Shown piece by piece: positions 8,219 to 16,189 of a DNA stretch of 64,000 nucleotides. The position numbers were made by a program, and so were the translations under genes. The stretch covers positions 1 to 64,000 of the forward strand of contig NZ_JYLB01000013.1 in the NCBI RefSeq assembly GCF_001042905.1, read 5' to 3'. This DNA is from Pseudomonas lini (GTDB taxonomy: Bacteria > Pseudomonadota > Gammaproteobacteria > Pseudomonadales > Pseudomonadaceae). How positions within the stretch are numbered: position 1 is the stretch's first letter; every line of letters begins with the position of its first letter. Under the pieces are notes generated by a model. That model was given only the letters and a program-made list of their open reading frames with translations. It was not told the DNA's origin and ran no database searches.

Positions 8219-8499
8219 GCGTCACCTCCCGCCTGAGCGGCGTGTAAACCGTCGACCGAAGCTTGCACCAGCGAGCGTGCGGTGCCGAGCATCTGCTGGC
8301 TGGCCCAACGCAACGAAGCGCTGTGTTCCGGGCGGGTGGCGGTGGGGGCTTGATGGGCGAGGGCTTCGGCGCAGCTGAGGTAGACCGAGGCGTGCTCCAG
8401 GGCGTCGAGTAACGGGATGCCGGGTTGTACGGCGAAGAGGTGGTGATCGACGTGGTCGCAGCGGGCGAAGGGGGTGGATTTTGTGGTTGGGTCGGTCAT
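8215..8499 (-). CDS. DUF3077 family protein
   Basis: A 94-residue protein matching the Pseudomonas DUF3077 pattern: a FAVQPGIPLLDALEHAS block at about residues 20-40, a conserved cysteine in YLSCAEAL, and a helical C-terminus. I chose the ATG at 8499 because CAGGAG lies seven bases before it; a longer frame starting at 8532 has no such site. It is the first gene of a two-gene unit. The family has no known function. Confidence 0.75.
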   Translation of the reverse strand: MTDPTTKSTPFARCDHVDHHLFAVQPGIPLLDALEHASVYLSCAEALAHQAPTATRPEHSASLRWASQQMLGTARSLVQASVDGLHAAQAGGDA

Positions 8500-8558
8500 G
8501 GTGTCGCTCCTGAGAAAAATAAGAGCTGCCACTAGATCGCCGTCAAACGAAATTAGGG

Positions 8559-8634
8559 TGGCAACTGTACGCAGGTTGACGGACCGGTCTCAAGGCACCC
8601 GGCGCATCCGAAGATGCCCCACGTACAGTTGCCA
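8559..8634. promoter_or_regulatory. Perfect 13-bp inverted repeat
   Basis: TGGCAACTGTACG at 8559-8571 and its exact reverse complement CGTACAGTTGCCA at 8622-8634 are 50 bp apart. AACTGTAC-type half-sites are familiar from GntR/MocR-regulated Pseudomonas promoters, so a paired operator is plausible. It lies 60-135 bp upstream of the DUF3077 gene. Confidence 0.45.
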
Positions 8635-8856
8635 TATCACTTTGCTGCGGACGAAAGCGTACGCGTGCAAAGTTAAGGAACTATACGACCTGAGAGATAC
8701 AACCGAGCCGTCAAACCCGATCACGAATGAGTCGTGACAGGCGCGAGGATAGGGAGTGAGGGCAGGGCAGTCAACCGGCGAAGCGCTGCTTTGCGTGTAG
8801 GTCTGTGCCGGTATGAATTCCATTCGTTCATAACCTCAACAAACAACCCCAACCCC

Positions 8857-8950
8857 GTAGGAGCTGCCGAAGGCTGCGATCTTTTGATCTTGTGTTTTCC
8901 GGGTACAGCAAAAGCAAAGTCAAAAGATCGCAGCCTTCGGCAGCTCCTAC
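8857..8950. repeat. REP pair, family B
   Basis: GTAGGAGCTGCCGAAGGCTG and its inverse flank a spacer of about 35 bp, with the usual GATCTTTTGA extension on the inner sides. Confidence 0.9.
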
Positions 8951-9035
8951 AGTAAGGATGCATTCGCCGGATCTGGCAGAGGAAGGTGCGGCGGTTTAGA
9001 GTGACCGGCCACAACCCGATCAAGGACGACTCACC

Positions 9036-9557
9036 ATGCCCGACCACGACTCCGCCATTCACCTCGAACGCTTCAACGAATCCCACATCGAGGGCATCAC
9101 CGCGCTCTACAACGACCCGGCGATCACCCGTCAGGTGCTGCAAATGCCGTTTCAGTCCACCGAGGTCTGGCGCAAACGCCTGGCGCCGGACAATGAACGG
9201 GTGGTGCAACTGGTGGCGCTGCATCAGGGGTCGGTCATCGGCAACATTGGGCTTGAGCAGTTTTCGCGAATCCGCCGCAGCCACGCCGGCAACCTCGGCA
9301 TGGGCGTCGCAGTGGCGTGGCAGGGCAAGGGCGTCGGTTCGAAATTGCTGGCAGCAGCACTCGATGTCGCCGACAACTGGATGAACCTGCAACGGGTCGA
9401 ACTGTCGGTGTACGCCGACAACGAAGCAGCTATTGGGTTGTACCAAAAATTCGGCTTCGAGACCGAAGGCCTGTTCCGCGATTACGCCGTGCGTGACGGC
9501 CGACTGGTCGATACCCTGAGCATGGCGCGCCTGCGTCGCACGCTCAAGGCAGACTGA
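9036..9557 (+). CDS. GNAT N-acetyltransferase, YhhY-like
   Basis: A 173-residue complete GNAT protein. The acetyl-CoA loop is VAWQGKGVGSKLL at about residues 92-105 (motif A, Q/RxxGxG/A), and the C-terminal block is ELSVYADNEAAIGLYQKFGF followed by EG at about 121-143. The layout resembles E. coli YhhY (AaaT), an acetyltransferase acting on amino acids, including NLGMGV, the tryptophan-containing DNW before motif B, and DTLSMARL at the end. Substrate is inferred from resemblance only. It stands alone and converges with the racemase gene, with one base between stops. Confidence 0.85.
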   Translation: MPDHDSAIHLERFNESHIEGITALYNDPAITRQVLQMPFQSTEVWRKRLAPDNERVVQLVALHQGSVIGNIGLEQFSRIRRSHAGNLGMGVAVAWQGKGVGSKLLAAALDVADNWMNLQRVELSVYADNEAAIGLYQKFGFETEGLFRDYAVRDGRLVDTLSMARLRRTLKAD

Positions 9558-9558
9558 G

Positions 9559-10251
9559 TCAGTCGCCCAAAGCAAACGCCACCGCCGCCTGCGCATGCAG
9601 TTCGGTGGTGTCGAGCAAGGGCAGGGCGCTGTGCTCGGGCTTTATCAGCAGGCCGATTTCGGTGCAGCCGAGGATGATCGCCTGGACGCCGCGTTCGGTC
9701 AGCGATTCGATCACCCGTTGATAGACCTGGCGTGAAGCCTCGCTGATCAACCCGACGCACAACTCGTCATAGATGATCCGGTGCACGGCTTGGCGCTCCT
9801 CGGCTTCCGGCACCAGCACCGTCAGGCCCTTGGCCGTCAGACGTGCCTTGAGAAAGTCCTGCTCCATGGTGAACGCAGTGCCGAGCAAACCCACCCGCAG
9901 AGCACCGGTTTCCAGTGCCGCCTGACCGGCCGGGTCGGCAATGTGCAGGAACGGAATATCGATCGCTGCCTGAATCTGCCCGGCCACCTTGTGCATGGTG
10001 TTGGTACACAGCACCACGCACTCGGCGCCACCCGCTTCCAGGCGCAGGGCTGCATCCACCAGAATCGCCGCCGCATCGTCCCAGCGCCCGGCATGCTGAG
10101 CCTGTTCGACAGGGCCGAAGTCGACGCTGTACATCAACAGTTTCGCCGAGCGCAACGGCCCGAGGCGATCGCGTACCTGCTGGTTGATGAGACGGTAATA
10201 CTCGGCGCTGGACTCCCAGCTCATGCCGCCGATAAGGCCGATGGTGCGCAT
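9559..10251 (-). CDS. Aspartate/glutamate racemase family protein
   Basis: A 230-residue protein of the cofactor-independent Asp/Glu racemase family, YgeA type. It begins with IGLIGGMSWESSAEYY, typical of the family. The two catalytic cysteines expected for proton abstraction on either side are present in VLCTNTMH (about residue 82) and LGCTEIG (about residue 195). Length is normal. It probably interconverts D and L forms of an amino acid in the cytoplasm; the preferred substrate is not evident. A GC-rich hairpin lies just upstream, near 10260-10294. Confidence 0.87.
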   Translation of the reverse strand: MRTIGLIGGMSWESSAEYYRLINQQVRDRLGPLRSAKLLMYSVDFGPVEQAQHAGRWDDAAAILVDAALRLEAGGAECVVLCTNTMHKVAGQIQAAIDIPFLHIADPAGQAALETGALRVGLLGTAFTMEQDFLKARLTAKGLTVLVPEAEERQAVHRIIYDELCVGLISEASRQVYQRVIESLTERGVQAIILGCTEIGLLIKPEHSALPLLDTTELHAQAAVAFALGD

Positions 10252-10367
10252 TGGATTTCCTCAGGCTATGGCCTGTGTTGATAGGCCAGGCCTGAAGCGA
10301 GTTTCCATTTGTTCGATGGCGGGCACCAGCGATAAATCAACTGTAATGCTCAAGTTTTGGTGAAGTG

Positions 10368-10838
10368 TCATGGTGCCTTTTCAGGCAGCGGGACGACATG
10401 GTTGCAGCCGGCAGCCAAAGTTTGCGCATACCCCACATCAGGTCGCCATGGTTCCAGGTTCCACTGTGGTTTATCTCGTGCAATCGCTAGATGACAAATT
10501 AATTGATGACGCATGCCATGGGTGTTTTTCCAGTAGCGGCTATTGGAATAGTCACGGGTGAGTTCGTCCCACAGGAAGGGAGTCCCTTCTGGTGGTGTTT
10601 TCCTTGCACAGGGTGTGGGCGTAATGGAAAACGACCACTGATAGTCTCGATAAACCCATTGCACACTTTCGATGTATTCCACACAGCGCTCCACGGTGAG
10701 GATATAGCTGTCAGGAGCGTCTGTTGCAGTTTGCGCATAAAGAGGCGAGTTAATGCCCTGAATCAAACCGACGCTGATCAGCGAACGAAAGAGAATGCTC
10801 AGGACTTTGCCGAGCGTGCGCCACAGTAGGGTGTTCAT
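10368..10838 (-). CDS. DUF2599 domain exported protein
   Basis: A 156-residue protein with a hydrophobic N-terminus ending in SPLYAQTA, a plausible signal peptide (cleavage near residue 36). The mature part matches DUF2599: an SFSITPT block, WDELTRDYSN, then HQLICHLAIARDKPQWNLEP followed by WRPDVGY, with paired cysteines. Its ATG overlaps the stop of the halovibrin-like gene (ATGA), so the two are coupled. The role of the family is unknown; its constant partnership with a lipoprotein here suggests a secreted or periplasmic complex. Confidence 0.7.
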   Translation of the reverse strand: MNTLLWRTLGKVLSILFRSLISVGLIQGINSPLYAQTATDAPDSYILTVERCVEYIESVQWVYRDYQWSFSITPTPCARKTPPEGTPFLWDELTRDYSNSRYWKNTHGMRHQLICHLAIARDKPQWNLEPWRPDVGYAQTLAAGCNHVVPLPEKAP

Positions 10839-11767
10839 TGAGTCACCACCTGATCTGTGGCGGCATAAGCAAAAGTGGCGATGCCGGTGGCGCTGGTCGC
10901 CGGTGTCAGCCGAATGATAGGTACCACAACTTTCGGGTTGGTCGAGTTGTAGAAGTCGCGTTGATTGTATTGCGCATCGGCAAGTCCGGCATTGGTACCG
11001 CCAGCAATATAGAAGAACGCCATGATCGGAAACACGTTGGGCCGCCCGGCTGTCCAGGTTTTGATCAAGACTTCGTTTTGCTCGCTGAATCCCGTCGCAC
11101 CGAGCAGAGCTTTACCTCTCAAGGATTGATAGAACGCGGGGCCCGCCAGCGCATTGCGATCATCCTTGATATCAAAACCACATTGGCGCTGGAATGGGTT
11201 GCCACCCGGCAGATCCCATACGTTTTTCCATTGCTCCGCACTGGTCACCCCGGCGTTTTGGCAGGCCTGACTTTGAGTCGGATAAGTAGGGTGGGCGACG
11301 CAGACTGCGGTTGAGCTGCGAGTCCAGGTCCAGGCGTCCATGGGATAGGAGCACAGATAGTCCAGGTCGATTTTGTCGGCCGGGGCTTCGAAGATGGGAT
11401 ACAGGATGTAGCCATTACCGTGACCCCAGGCCAGACGGCCAAAGTTGGCGTCGGCCCTGAGATACGAGAACGAAACACCACCACTCTTTTCCGATGGGGG
11501 GCTGGGATCCCAGACTTTATAAGTGTTGTTGGGGTCTTTTACCGTCACCCTGAGGGTCACGCCCGAGCACAGAAACGCAGGTTGTGAGTCCGATTTGTTG
11601 CAGTTGGGGAATTTGCGATTGTAAAGCGTGTTTAGTTGAGTGGCGATGGCGGGGCCATTCAGGGTCTGGACATTGTTGACCGTCGCTACTTCATTTGGCG
11701 GTTTTATATCGACCTGAGTGCAACCCACCATTAACGCGATTAACAGCACACCGATTACTTTTTGCAT
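10835..11767 (-). CDS. Halovibrin (HvnA)-like lipoprotein
   Basis: A 310-residue protein from the ATG at 11767, chosen because a lipoprotein signal (ALMVGC, cysteine at residue 17) follows directly; the frame is open 66 bases further upstream. The blocks LNTLYNRKFPNC, PAFLCSGVTLR, VSFSYLRADANFGRLAWGHG and QCGFDIKDDRNALAGPAFYQ are those I associate with proteins annotated as halovibrin HvnA/HvnC in Pseudomonas. Halovibrins of Vibrio fischeri were reported as secreted ADP-ribosyltransferases; no catalytic motif of that activity is evident to me here. It is the middle gene of a three-gene operon. Confidence 0.6.
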   Translation of the reverse strand: MQKVIGVLLIALMVGCTQVDIKPPNEVATVNNVQTLNGPAIATQLNTLYNRKFPNCNKSDSQPAFLCSGVTLRVTVKDPNNTYKVWDPSPPSEKSGGVSFSYLRADANFGRLAWGHGNGYILYPIFEAPADKIDLDYLCSYPMDAWTWTRSSTAVCVAHPTYPTQSQACQNAGVTSAEQWKNVWDLPGGNPFQRQCGFDIKDDRNALAGPAFYQSLRGKALLGATGFSEQNEVLIKTWTAGRPNVFPIMAFFYIAGGTNAGLADAQYNQRDFYNSTNPKVVVPIIRLTPATSATGIATFAYAATDQVVTQ

Positions 11768-11843
11768 GACAGATCCCTCGTCTACATTCAAGTCAAGCCG
11801 ATAAAAGCACAAACTCCACAAAGTCCGTTGCAACGTGCTTTTG

Positions 11844-13235
11844 TCAAAGGTGCAGGCGCAATACCCACGAAAATCTCAACTTCTCACCACTCCCGGTACG
11901 AAGAATCGTGTAGTTGATTTGCACAGGTAACCCTGCACTTTCGGTGATCCATGAGGATTCGATAGGCAAGCGCATTTCTGAGGTGTTGGTGATGTTGAAT
12001 TCGGCACCGTAACGCTTGTATCTACCGTGCCAGGCAATACGCACGCTGTAACCGGTGCTCATGCCGACGTAGCTGACCATTGCCGTTCGTTTGTCTGACG
12101 ACAACCTGGGCTCGGTGAGTACCAGGTTTCCCACTTGCGTGACGCTGAGGTGGAGCGGGCGAGATTCCAGCGGCATCGGGTCGATGGAGCGTTGAACCGT
12201 GTAATACACCTTGGCGACTTTCCCGATGCAATCGATGACATCGATCCGCTTCACTTTGAATGTCAGGGTTTGACCTGAATACTCGATGGTTTGTATTTCA
12301 CTGCCATAGGTGCTGTTGCGACCGACCCAATAGACTTTTACGGTTTGTCTCGGCGCCGAGCCGGTGAAAGCGACTTGTACAGTGGCGAACTCGGCGTCAT
12401 AAAAGTCTTCTTGAATGTTCAGCAGGGTACCGTTGGCCTCCAATACGCTGGGCGGCCTCAGATCCAGAGCCGGTTGTTGGAGATGCACATCGATCTCAAG
12501 GATCGCGGATTGGCCGGAAGAATTGCCGAGCTGATCAGTGACCGAAAACCGGAAAGGGGTACGTGGGTTATCGCCAATTCTTTCGAAAACCGGAGTAAAG
12601 AGTGTTTCGGTTACCACCGGGCTGCCTGGAGCCGCCTCTGCAGGGGTTACTTTGTGATCGACATAGGTCGTGCCAATGCTCAGGCGAATGTCGTCATAGG
12701 CGCGTCTATTGGAGTAGTCCATTCCGGTCACGACACCGCGATCCGCCTGTGCCCTGTCCACCCCCTTGGTCTGCACATCGGCGGAAACCTGTACCTTGCG
12801 GGCCGAATGGCCAGGCTCTCCGGGTGCCAGGGTATGGAAGAGCACTTTTAATGTGAGGGACTCTTCGGGTGTTGTCTGACCTACCCTCCTTACCTTGTAG
12901 TAGATCTCGTTGATACCCTCTTGGAGAATGCCTTTGGGGATGAACAGCCTGACACGATCATTCTCCTCGCCGGGATTGATGGTTTTGCCAGCCACGGGGG
13001 GGGCTCTGCCGACGACGAACAGATCAACGCGGTCGTCTACAGCCATGACAACAGACCTGGACGCCGCATTGATCCAAGGGTCAATCAAGCATAAGAGTCC
13101 TTCAGGATATTCGTCGAAGAGGGATAAGGGGATGCCTCCATCCGGATTGGCATCGTGAATGACCGGCTTTTTCAACCCCTGAATGATCACGGGATAGAGG
13201 ACTAGAACATTGTTATTGATTTGATTACCCATCAC
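11844..13235 (-). CDS. Repetitive beta-rich hypothetical protein
   Basis: A 463-residue protein without signal peptide or membrane segments. At least three related units end in a strand of the type YYKVRRVGQTTPEESLTLKV (about 125), YYTVQRSIDPMPLESRPLHL (about 360) and INYTILRTGSGEKLRFSWV (about 450). Each of the last two is preceded by a W-x-GR-x-x-x-YG-x-E motif. This looks like tandem immunoglobulin-like domains, as in the large Pseudomonas adhesin or toxin-associated repeat proteins. It is the first gene of the operon with the halovibrin-like gene (76-bp gap) and lies behind the 16-bp palindrome at 13315. Confidence 0.65.
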   Translation of the reverse strand: MMGNQINNNVLVLYPVIIQGLKKPVIHDANPDGGIPLSLFDEYPEGLLCLIDPWINAASRSVVMAVDDRVDLFVVGRAPPVAGKTINPGEENDRVRLFIPKGILQEGINEIYYKVRRVGQTTPEESLTLKVLFHTLAPGEPGHSARKVQVSADVQTKGVDRAQADRGVVTGMDYSNRRAYDDIRLSIGTTYVDHKVTPAEAAPGSPVVTETLFTPVFERIGDNPRTPFRFSVTDQLGNSSGQSAILEIDVHLQQPALDLRPPSVLEANGTLLNIQEDFYDAEFATVQVAFTGSAPRQTVKVYWVGRNSTYGSEIQTIEYSGQTLTFKVKRIDVIDCIGKVAKVYYTVQRSIDPMPLESRPLHLSVTQVGNLVLTEPRLSSDKRTAMVSYVGMSTGYSVRIAWHGRYKRYGAEFNITNTSEMRLPIESSWITESAGLPVQINYTILRTGSGEKLRFSWVLRLHL

Positions 13236-13314
13236 CCGTCTCCTCGAGACTGACTCGCACCATCCGTTATTTGGGTGGCGGGTCTATCAAACACCCGCTC
13301 AAGTGAGCTGGCTA

Positions 13315-13330
13315 CTGTCAGATCTGACAG
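13315..13330. promoter_or_regulatory. Perfect 16-bp palindrome, operator-like
   Basis: CTGTCAGATCTGACAG is an exact palindrome 80 bp upstream of the start at 13235. With flanks it reads TACTGTCA-GA-TCTGACAGGTA, and matches the site at 386-417 at 13 of 16 core positions. This spacing and symmetry fit a regulator-binding site for the operon 10368-13235. Confidence 0.6.
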
Positions 13331-13479
13331 GTAAAGCCGTGTAAATTGGGTTTTTCGATACCGTCTGTCGTAAATTTCTCCATTGATCATTCATCAGTCG
13401 CTGTTTTAAATGAACAGTTCTGTACTCAATCTGCCATGCTCAAAAACCGCAGCACCGCTTCAACCAAAGGAACACCGCA

Positions 13480-13974
13480 ATGGACGACGTACAGCAACTG
13501 GGCGAGATGCTTCGCCACTATGCAGATAGCGAAGCGCACAAGAAGCAACTGTTTGAGTCGCAATCGGCCGTGTGGGCGACGCGCATTGGTGAGTTGTTCG
13601 ATCAGATCCAGCAGTGGCTGGCACCGGTCCTGACGCCGAATCTGTTGGAAGTGAGCCGCGAGGCGTATGTCGCGTCCGGGCCGAGCGTACCGGCGGAGAC
13701 GTCGACGTTCAAGACCGAGAAACTGAGTATCGTCATCGCCGGGAAACCGGTGGAGTTTGTGCCGGACGTGATGGGCGCGGGTGGGCAGATTTCCCTCGCC
13801 GTGATGGGCTTGACCGCGGCGCGCTATGGCAGCATTTCGCTGGTGTGCCTGCCACCGTCCAGCGATTGGCAGTGGCGCAAGACCAATGGCTTGAAAGACC
13901 CGGACACCTTTGCTTTCGATGCGAATTTTCTGGCGCAGCAGCTGCAGGGCCTGATTCCCCGCGAGCGCGGCTGA
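13480..13974 (+). CDS. Conserved hypothetical protein
   Basis: A 164-residue cytoplasmic protein with no family I can name. The N-terminal half (about 1-60) is helical and charged, with LGEMLRHYADSEAHKKQLFE and IGELFDQIQQWLAPVL. The second half is a strand-rich core including LSIVIAGKPVEFVPDVMGAG. AAAGGAA lies eight bases before the ATG. It is monocistronic, flanked by the palindrome-controlled operon on one side and a REP pair on the other. Confidence 0.75.
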   Translation: MDDVQQLGEMLRHYADSEAHKKQLFESQSAVWATRIGELFDQIQQWLAPVLTPNLLEVSREAYVASGPSVPAETSTFKTEKLSIVIAGKPVEFVPDVMGAGGQISLAVMGLTAARYGSISLVCLPPSSDWQWRKTNGLKDPDTFAFDANFLAQQLQGLIPRERG

Positions 13975-14006
13975 AGCGTGTTATTTGTGACGCACACATA
14001 ACCACT

Positions 14007-14094
14007 GTGGGAGCGGGCTTGCTCGCGAAGGCGGACTAACATTCAACATTGATGCTGAATGTTATGGCCTCTTCGCGAGCAAGCCCGCTCCCAC
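14007..14094. repeat. REP pair, family A
   Basis: GTGGGAGCGGGCTTGCTCGC and its exact inverse, 44 bp apart, between the gene at 13480 and the convergent ccoQ. Confidence 0.92.
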
Positions 14095-14157
14095 ATTGAT
14101 CTGCGGCGTTCGCAGCAGATGGATTCACCGCAGCTCCCACAGTGGATTGGGTGTGCA

Positions 14158-14379
14158 TCAGATTTCGAGGTTGCCCCAGCCCTGCTTCAGCTCTTGCGGC
14201 GCCACCGCGTTCACTTTCTTGCCCGTGGCCAATTCCACCCGCCGCGCCACTTCGGGGTCATCGGCGAACGGAATCAGGCTGGCATCGTCCAGGCTTTCGG
14301 CGGTCTGGTGTTTCAGGCAGTACTCGACCGCCAACCAAAGCCCCAAAACACCCAATAGATTCAACCCCATCTCGATCAT
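14158..14379 (-). CDS. ccoQ: CcoQ-like small subunit of cbb3 oxidase
   Basis: A 73-residue protein with one N-terminal hydrophobic helix (GLNLLGVLGLWLAVEYCL) followed by SLDDASLIPFADDPEVA. The latter matches the signature of CcoQ, the small accessory subunit of cbb3-type cytochrome oxidases (usual form SFDEAANLPFADD). AAGGAG lies seven bases before the ATG, and it starts 15 bases after the ccoN stop, so the two are co-transcribed. It probably stabilises the orphan CcoN in the inner membrane. P. aeruginosa has a similar small gene next to ccoN4. Confidence 0.75.
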   Translation of the reverse strand: MIEMGLNLLGVLGLWLAVEYCLKHQTAESLDDASLIPFADDPEVARRVELATGKKVNAVAPQELKQGWGNLEI

Positions 14380-14394
14380 GTCCGGCTCCTTGCC

Positions 14395-15822
14395 TCAGGC
14401 AATCTGCGCTTCAAGTTCAGCCATTTGCACATTCGCCACACGCACCGTGCGCCAGGTGTTGTAGGCCATCAGCAACATGCCGCTGAGGAAGAACACTCCG
14501 CCGACAAAGCGCACCACAAACCCCGGGTGACTGGCTTGCAAGGCTTCGACGAAGGAGTAGGTCAGCGTGCCGTCGTCGTTGATCGCGCGCCACATCAAAC
14601 CCTGGGTGATGCCGTTGACCCACATCGAGGCGATGTACAGCACGGTGCCGATGGTCGCCAGCCAGAAGTGCGCGTTGATCAGGCCGATGCTGTGCATCTG
14701 CGGGCGGCCGAAGACTTTCGGGACCATGTGGTAGATGGCACCAAACGTGATCATCGCCACCCAGCCCAAGGCCCCGGCGTGAACGTGGCCGATGGTCCAG
14801 TCGGTGTAGTGAGAGAGGGCGTTGACCGTTTTGATCGCCATCATCGGCCCTTCGAAGGTCGACATGCCGTAGAAGGCCAATGACAGCACCAGAAAGCGCA
14901 GGATCGGGTCGGTACGCAACTTATGCCAGGCGCCCGACAACGTCATCATGCCGTTGATCATCCCGCCCCAGCTCGGCGCCAACAGAATCAGCGACATTGC
15001 CATGCCCAGTGACTGCGCCCAGTCTGGCAGCGCGGTGTAGTGCAAGTGGTGCGGGCCGGCCCAGATGTACAGGGTGATCAGCGCCCAGAAATGTACGATG
15101 GACAAGCGATAGGAATACACCGGTCGCCCGACCTGTTTCGGCACGAAGTAATACATCATCCCGAGGAAGCCGGTGGTCAGGAAAAACCCCACGGCGTTGT
15201 GCCCATACCACCACTGGACCATGGCGTCGGTGGCCCCGGAATACACCGGATACGACTTGAACCAGTCCACCGGGATCGACAGGTGATTGACCACGTGCAG
15301 CATGGCGATCACCACGATGAACGCACCGAAAAACCAGTTACCGACGTAGATGTGCTTGGTCTTGCGTTGCACCACGGTGGTGAAGAACACGATGGCGTAA
15401 GCGACCCAGACCGCCGTCATCCACACCGCACCGGAGAATTCGATCTCGGCGTATTCCTTGGTAGTGGTATAGCCCAGCGGCAGGGTGATCAGCATGACCA
15501 CGATTACCGATTGCCAGCCCCAGAAGGTGAAGGCGGCGAGCTTGTCGGAGTACAGCCGCACCTGGCAGGTGCGTTGCACCGCGTAGTAGCTGGCGGCGAA
15601 TTGCGCGCTGCCGGCAAAGCCGAAAATCACCAGACTGGTGTGCAGAGGACGCAGGCGGCCGAAGGTGGTCCACGGCAGGTCGAGGTTCATCTCGGGCCAT
15701 ACCAGTTGCGAGGCGATCCATACCCCCATCGCCATCCCGACGACACCCCAGACGATGGTTGCCACGACGAATTGGCGAACGACCTTGTAGTTATAGGCTT
15801 GTCCGATTGTTGCTGTGCTCAT
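14395..15822 (-). CDS. ccoN: Orphan cbb3 cytochrome oxidase catalytic subunit CcoN
   Basis: A 475-residue heme-copper oxidase subunit I of the cbb3 class. Visible metal ligands are the histidine in LHTSLVIFGFAGSAQ, YGHNAVGFFL (CuB), GPHHLHYT (CuB pair) and IGHVHAGALGW (heme ligands), within about 12 hydrophobic segments. The ATG at 15822 gives the usual N-terminus; an upstream ATG does not. No ccoO or ccoP accompanies it, only ccoQ. Orphan CcoN subunits of P. aeruginosa (CcoN3, CcoN4) pair with CcoO and CcoP made elsewhere, and CcoN4 confers cyanide tolerance. Because cysI-DUF934 is adjacent, CcoN4 is the likelier counterpart. Confidence 0.88.
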   Translation of the reverse strand: MSTATIGQAYNYKVVRQFVVATIVWGVVGMAMGVWIASQLVWPEMNLDLPWTTFGRLRPLHTSLVIFGFAGSAQFAASYYAVQRTCQVRLYSDKLAAFTFWGWQSVIVVMLITLPLGYTTTKEYAEIEFSGAVWMTAVWVAYAIVFFTTVVQRKTKHIYVGNWFFGAFIVVIAMLHVVNHLSIPVDWFKSYPVYSGATDAMVQWWYGHNAVGFFLTTGFLGMMYYFVPKQVGRPVYSYRLSIVHFWALITLYIWAGPHHLHYTALPDWAQSLGMAMSLILLAPSWGGMINGMMTLSGAWHKLRTDPILRFLVLSLAFYGMSTFEGPMMAIKTVNALSHYTDWTIGHVHAGALGWVAMITFGAIYHMVPKVFGRPQMHSIGLINAHFWLATIGTVLYIASMWVNGITQGLMWRAINDDGTLTYSFVEALQASHPGFVVRFVGGVFFLSGMLLMAYNTWRTVRVANVQMAELEAQIA

Positions 15823-15931
15823 GGTCAGTTCTTCCACGGTTGCAAAGACTTGCCAGGCCACCCGGTCTGGCATGCCATGAACTGTAGAAACCCTGCCGCA
15901 AACAAAACAGACTCAGAAAAACCGAGTTTAT

Positions 15932-15943
15932 GCGGATCAGATG
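15932..15943 (-). promoter_or_regulatory. Shared motif upstream of ccoN
   Basis: GCGGATCAGATG on the plus strand; read toward ccoN it is CATCTGATCCGC. The identical 12-mer occurs 87 bp upstream of ccoG at 37433-37444. It lies 110 bp upstream of the ccoN start. It is also an imperfect fit to an ANR half-site (CTGAT-N4-ATAAA), so an ANR role is an alternative. Confidence 0.45.
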
Positions 15944-15972
15944 CAATGCGGGCCTGAGGCCATAGGCCGCGT

Positions 15973-15989
15973 TCTGATACGGTTTTTTA
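15973..15989 (+). promoter_or_regulatory. Shared motif reading toward cysI
   Basis: TCTGATACGGTTTTTTA, with the same TCTGAT-x-CG core as the ccoN and ccoG sites but oriented toward cysI. A near copy, TCTGATACGGCTTTTTTA, is at 50251-50268. Confidence 0.4.
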
Positions 15990-16100
15990 GTGTGCAGCTG
16001 AATCTGTAACGTGCTGCGCTGCCGGTGCATAGTCGCCACCTCAAGAACGAGCCGCAGAGCCTGATGCCGACCAGTTAAGGAATTGAACACCGCAATCCTT

Positions 16101-16189
16101 GTGGGAGCGGGCTTGCTCGCGAAGACGGAGTGTCAGTCACCGGTAATGTTGAATGTGACGGCCTCTTCGCGAGCAAGCCCGCTCCCACA
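16101..16189. repeat. REP pair, family A, inside the cysI leader
   Basis: GTGGGAGCGGGCTTGCTCGC and its inverse, separated by about 44 bp, lie between the divergent control region and the cysI start. The right flank 16190-16217 repeats the right flank of the copy at 7-94. Confidence 0.9.

Larger units (their letters stand above)
8500..9035. other. Intergenic region with inverted repeat and REP pair
   Basis: About 535 bp without a credible gene. It holds the 13-bp inverted repeat at 8559-8634 and a family B REP pair at 8857-8950. A minus-strand frame of 77 codons (8590-8823) has no ribosome binding site or family resemblance, so I do not call it. Confidence 0.5.

Noticed and set aside
8590..8823. 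77-codon minus-strand frame in the intergenic region
   Set aside because: No ribosome binding site, no family resemblance, and it overlaps the inverted repeat at 8622-8634.
8721..9596. 291-codon minus-strand frame opposite the YhhY-like acetyltransferase
   Set aside because: It covers a complete GNAT gene plus a REP pair; repetitive elements inside a real coding region would be unusual.
15928..15942. ANR box upstream of ccoN
   Set aside because: CTGAT-N4-ATAAA matches TTGAT-N4-ATCAA at 8 of 10 positions, but the ccoG copy of the same motif has TTTTT in the second half, so I prefer a different regulator. ANR is not excluded.
15040..15957. 305-codon plus-strand frame opposite ccoN
   Set aside because: Runs through the conserved heme-copper oxidase gene on the other strand; composition is of shadow type.
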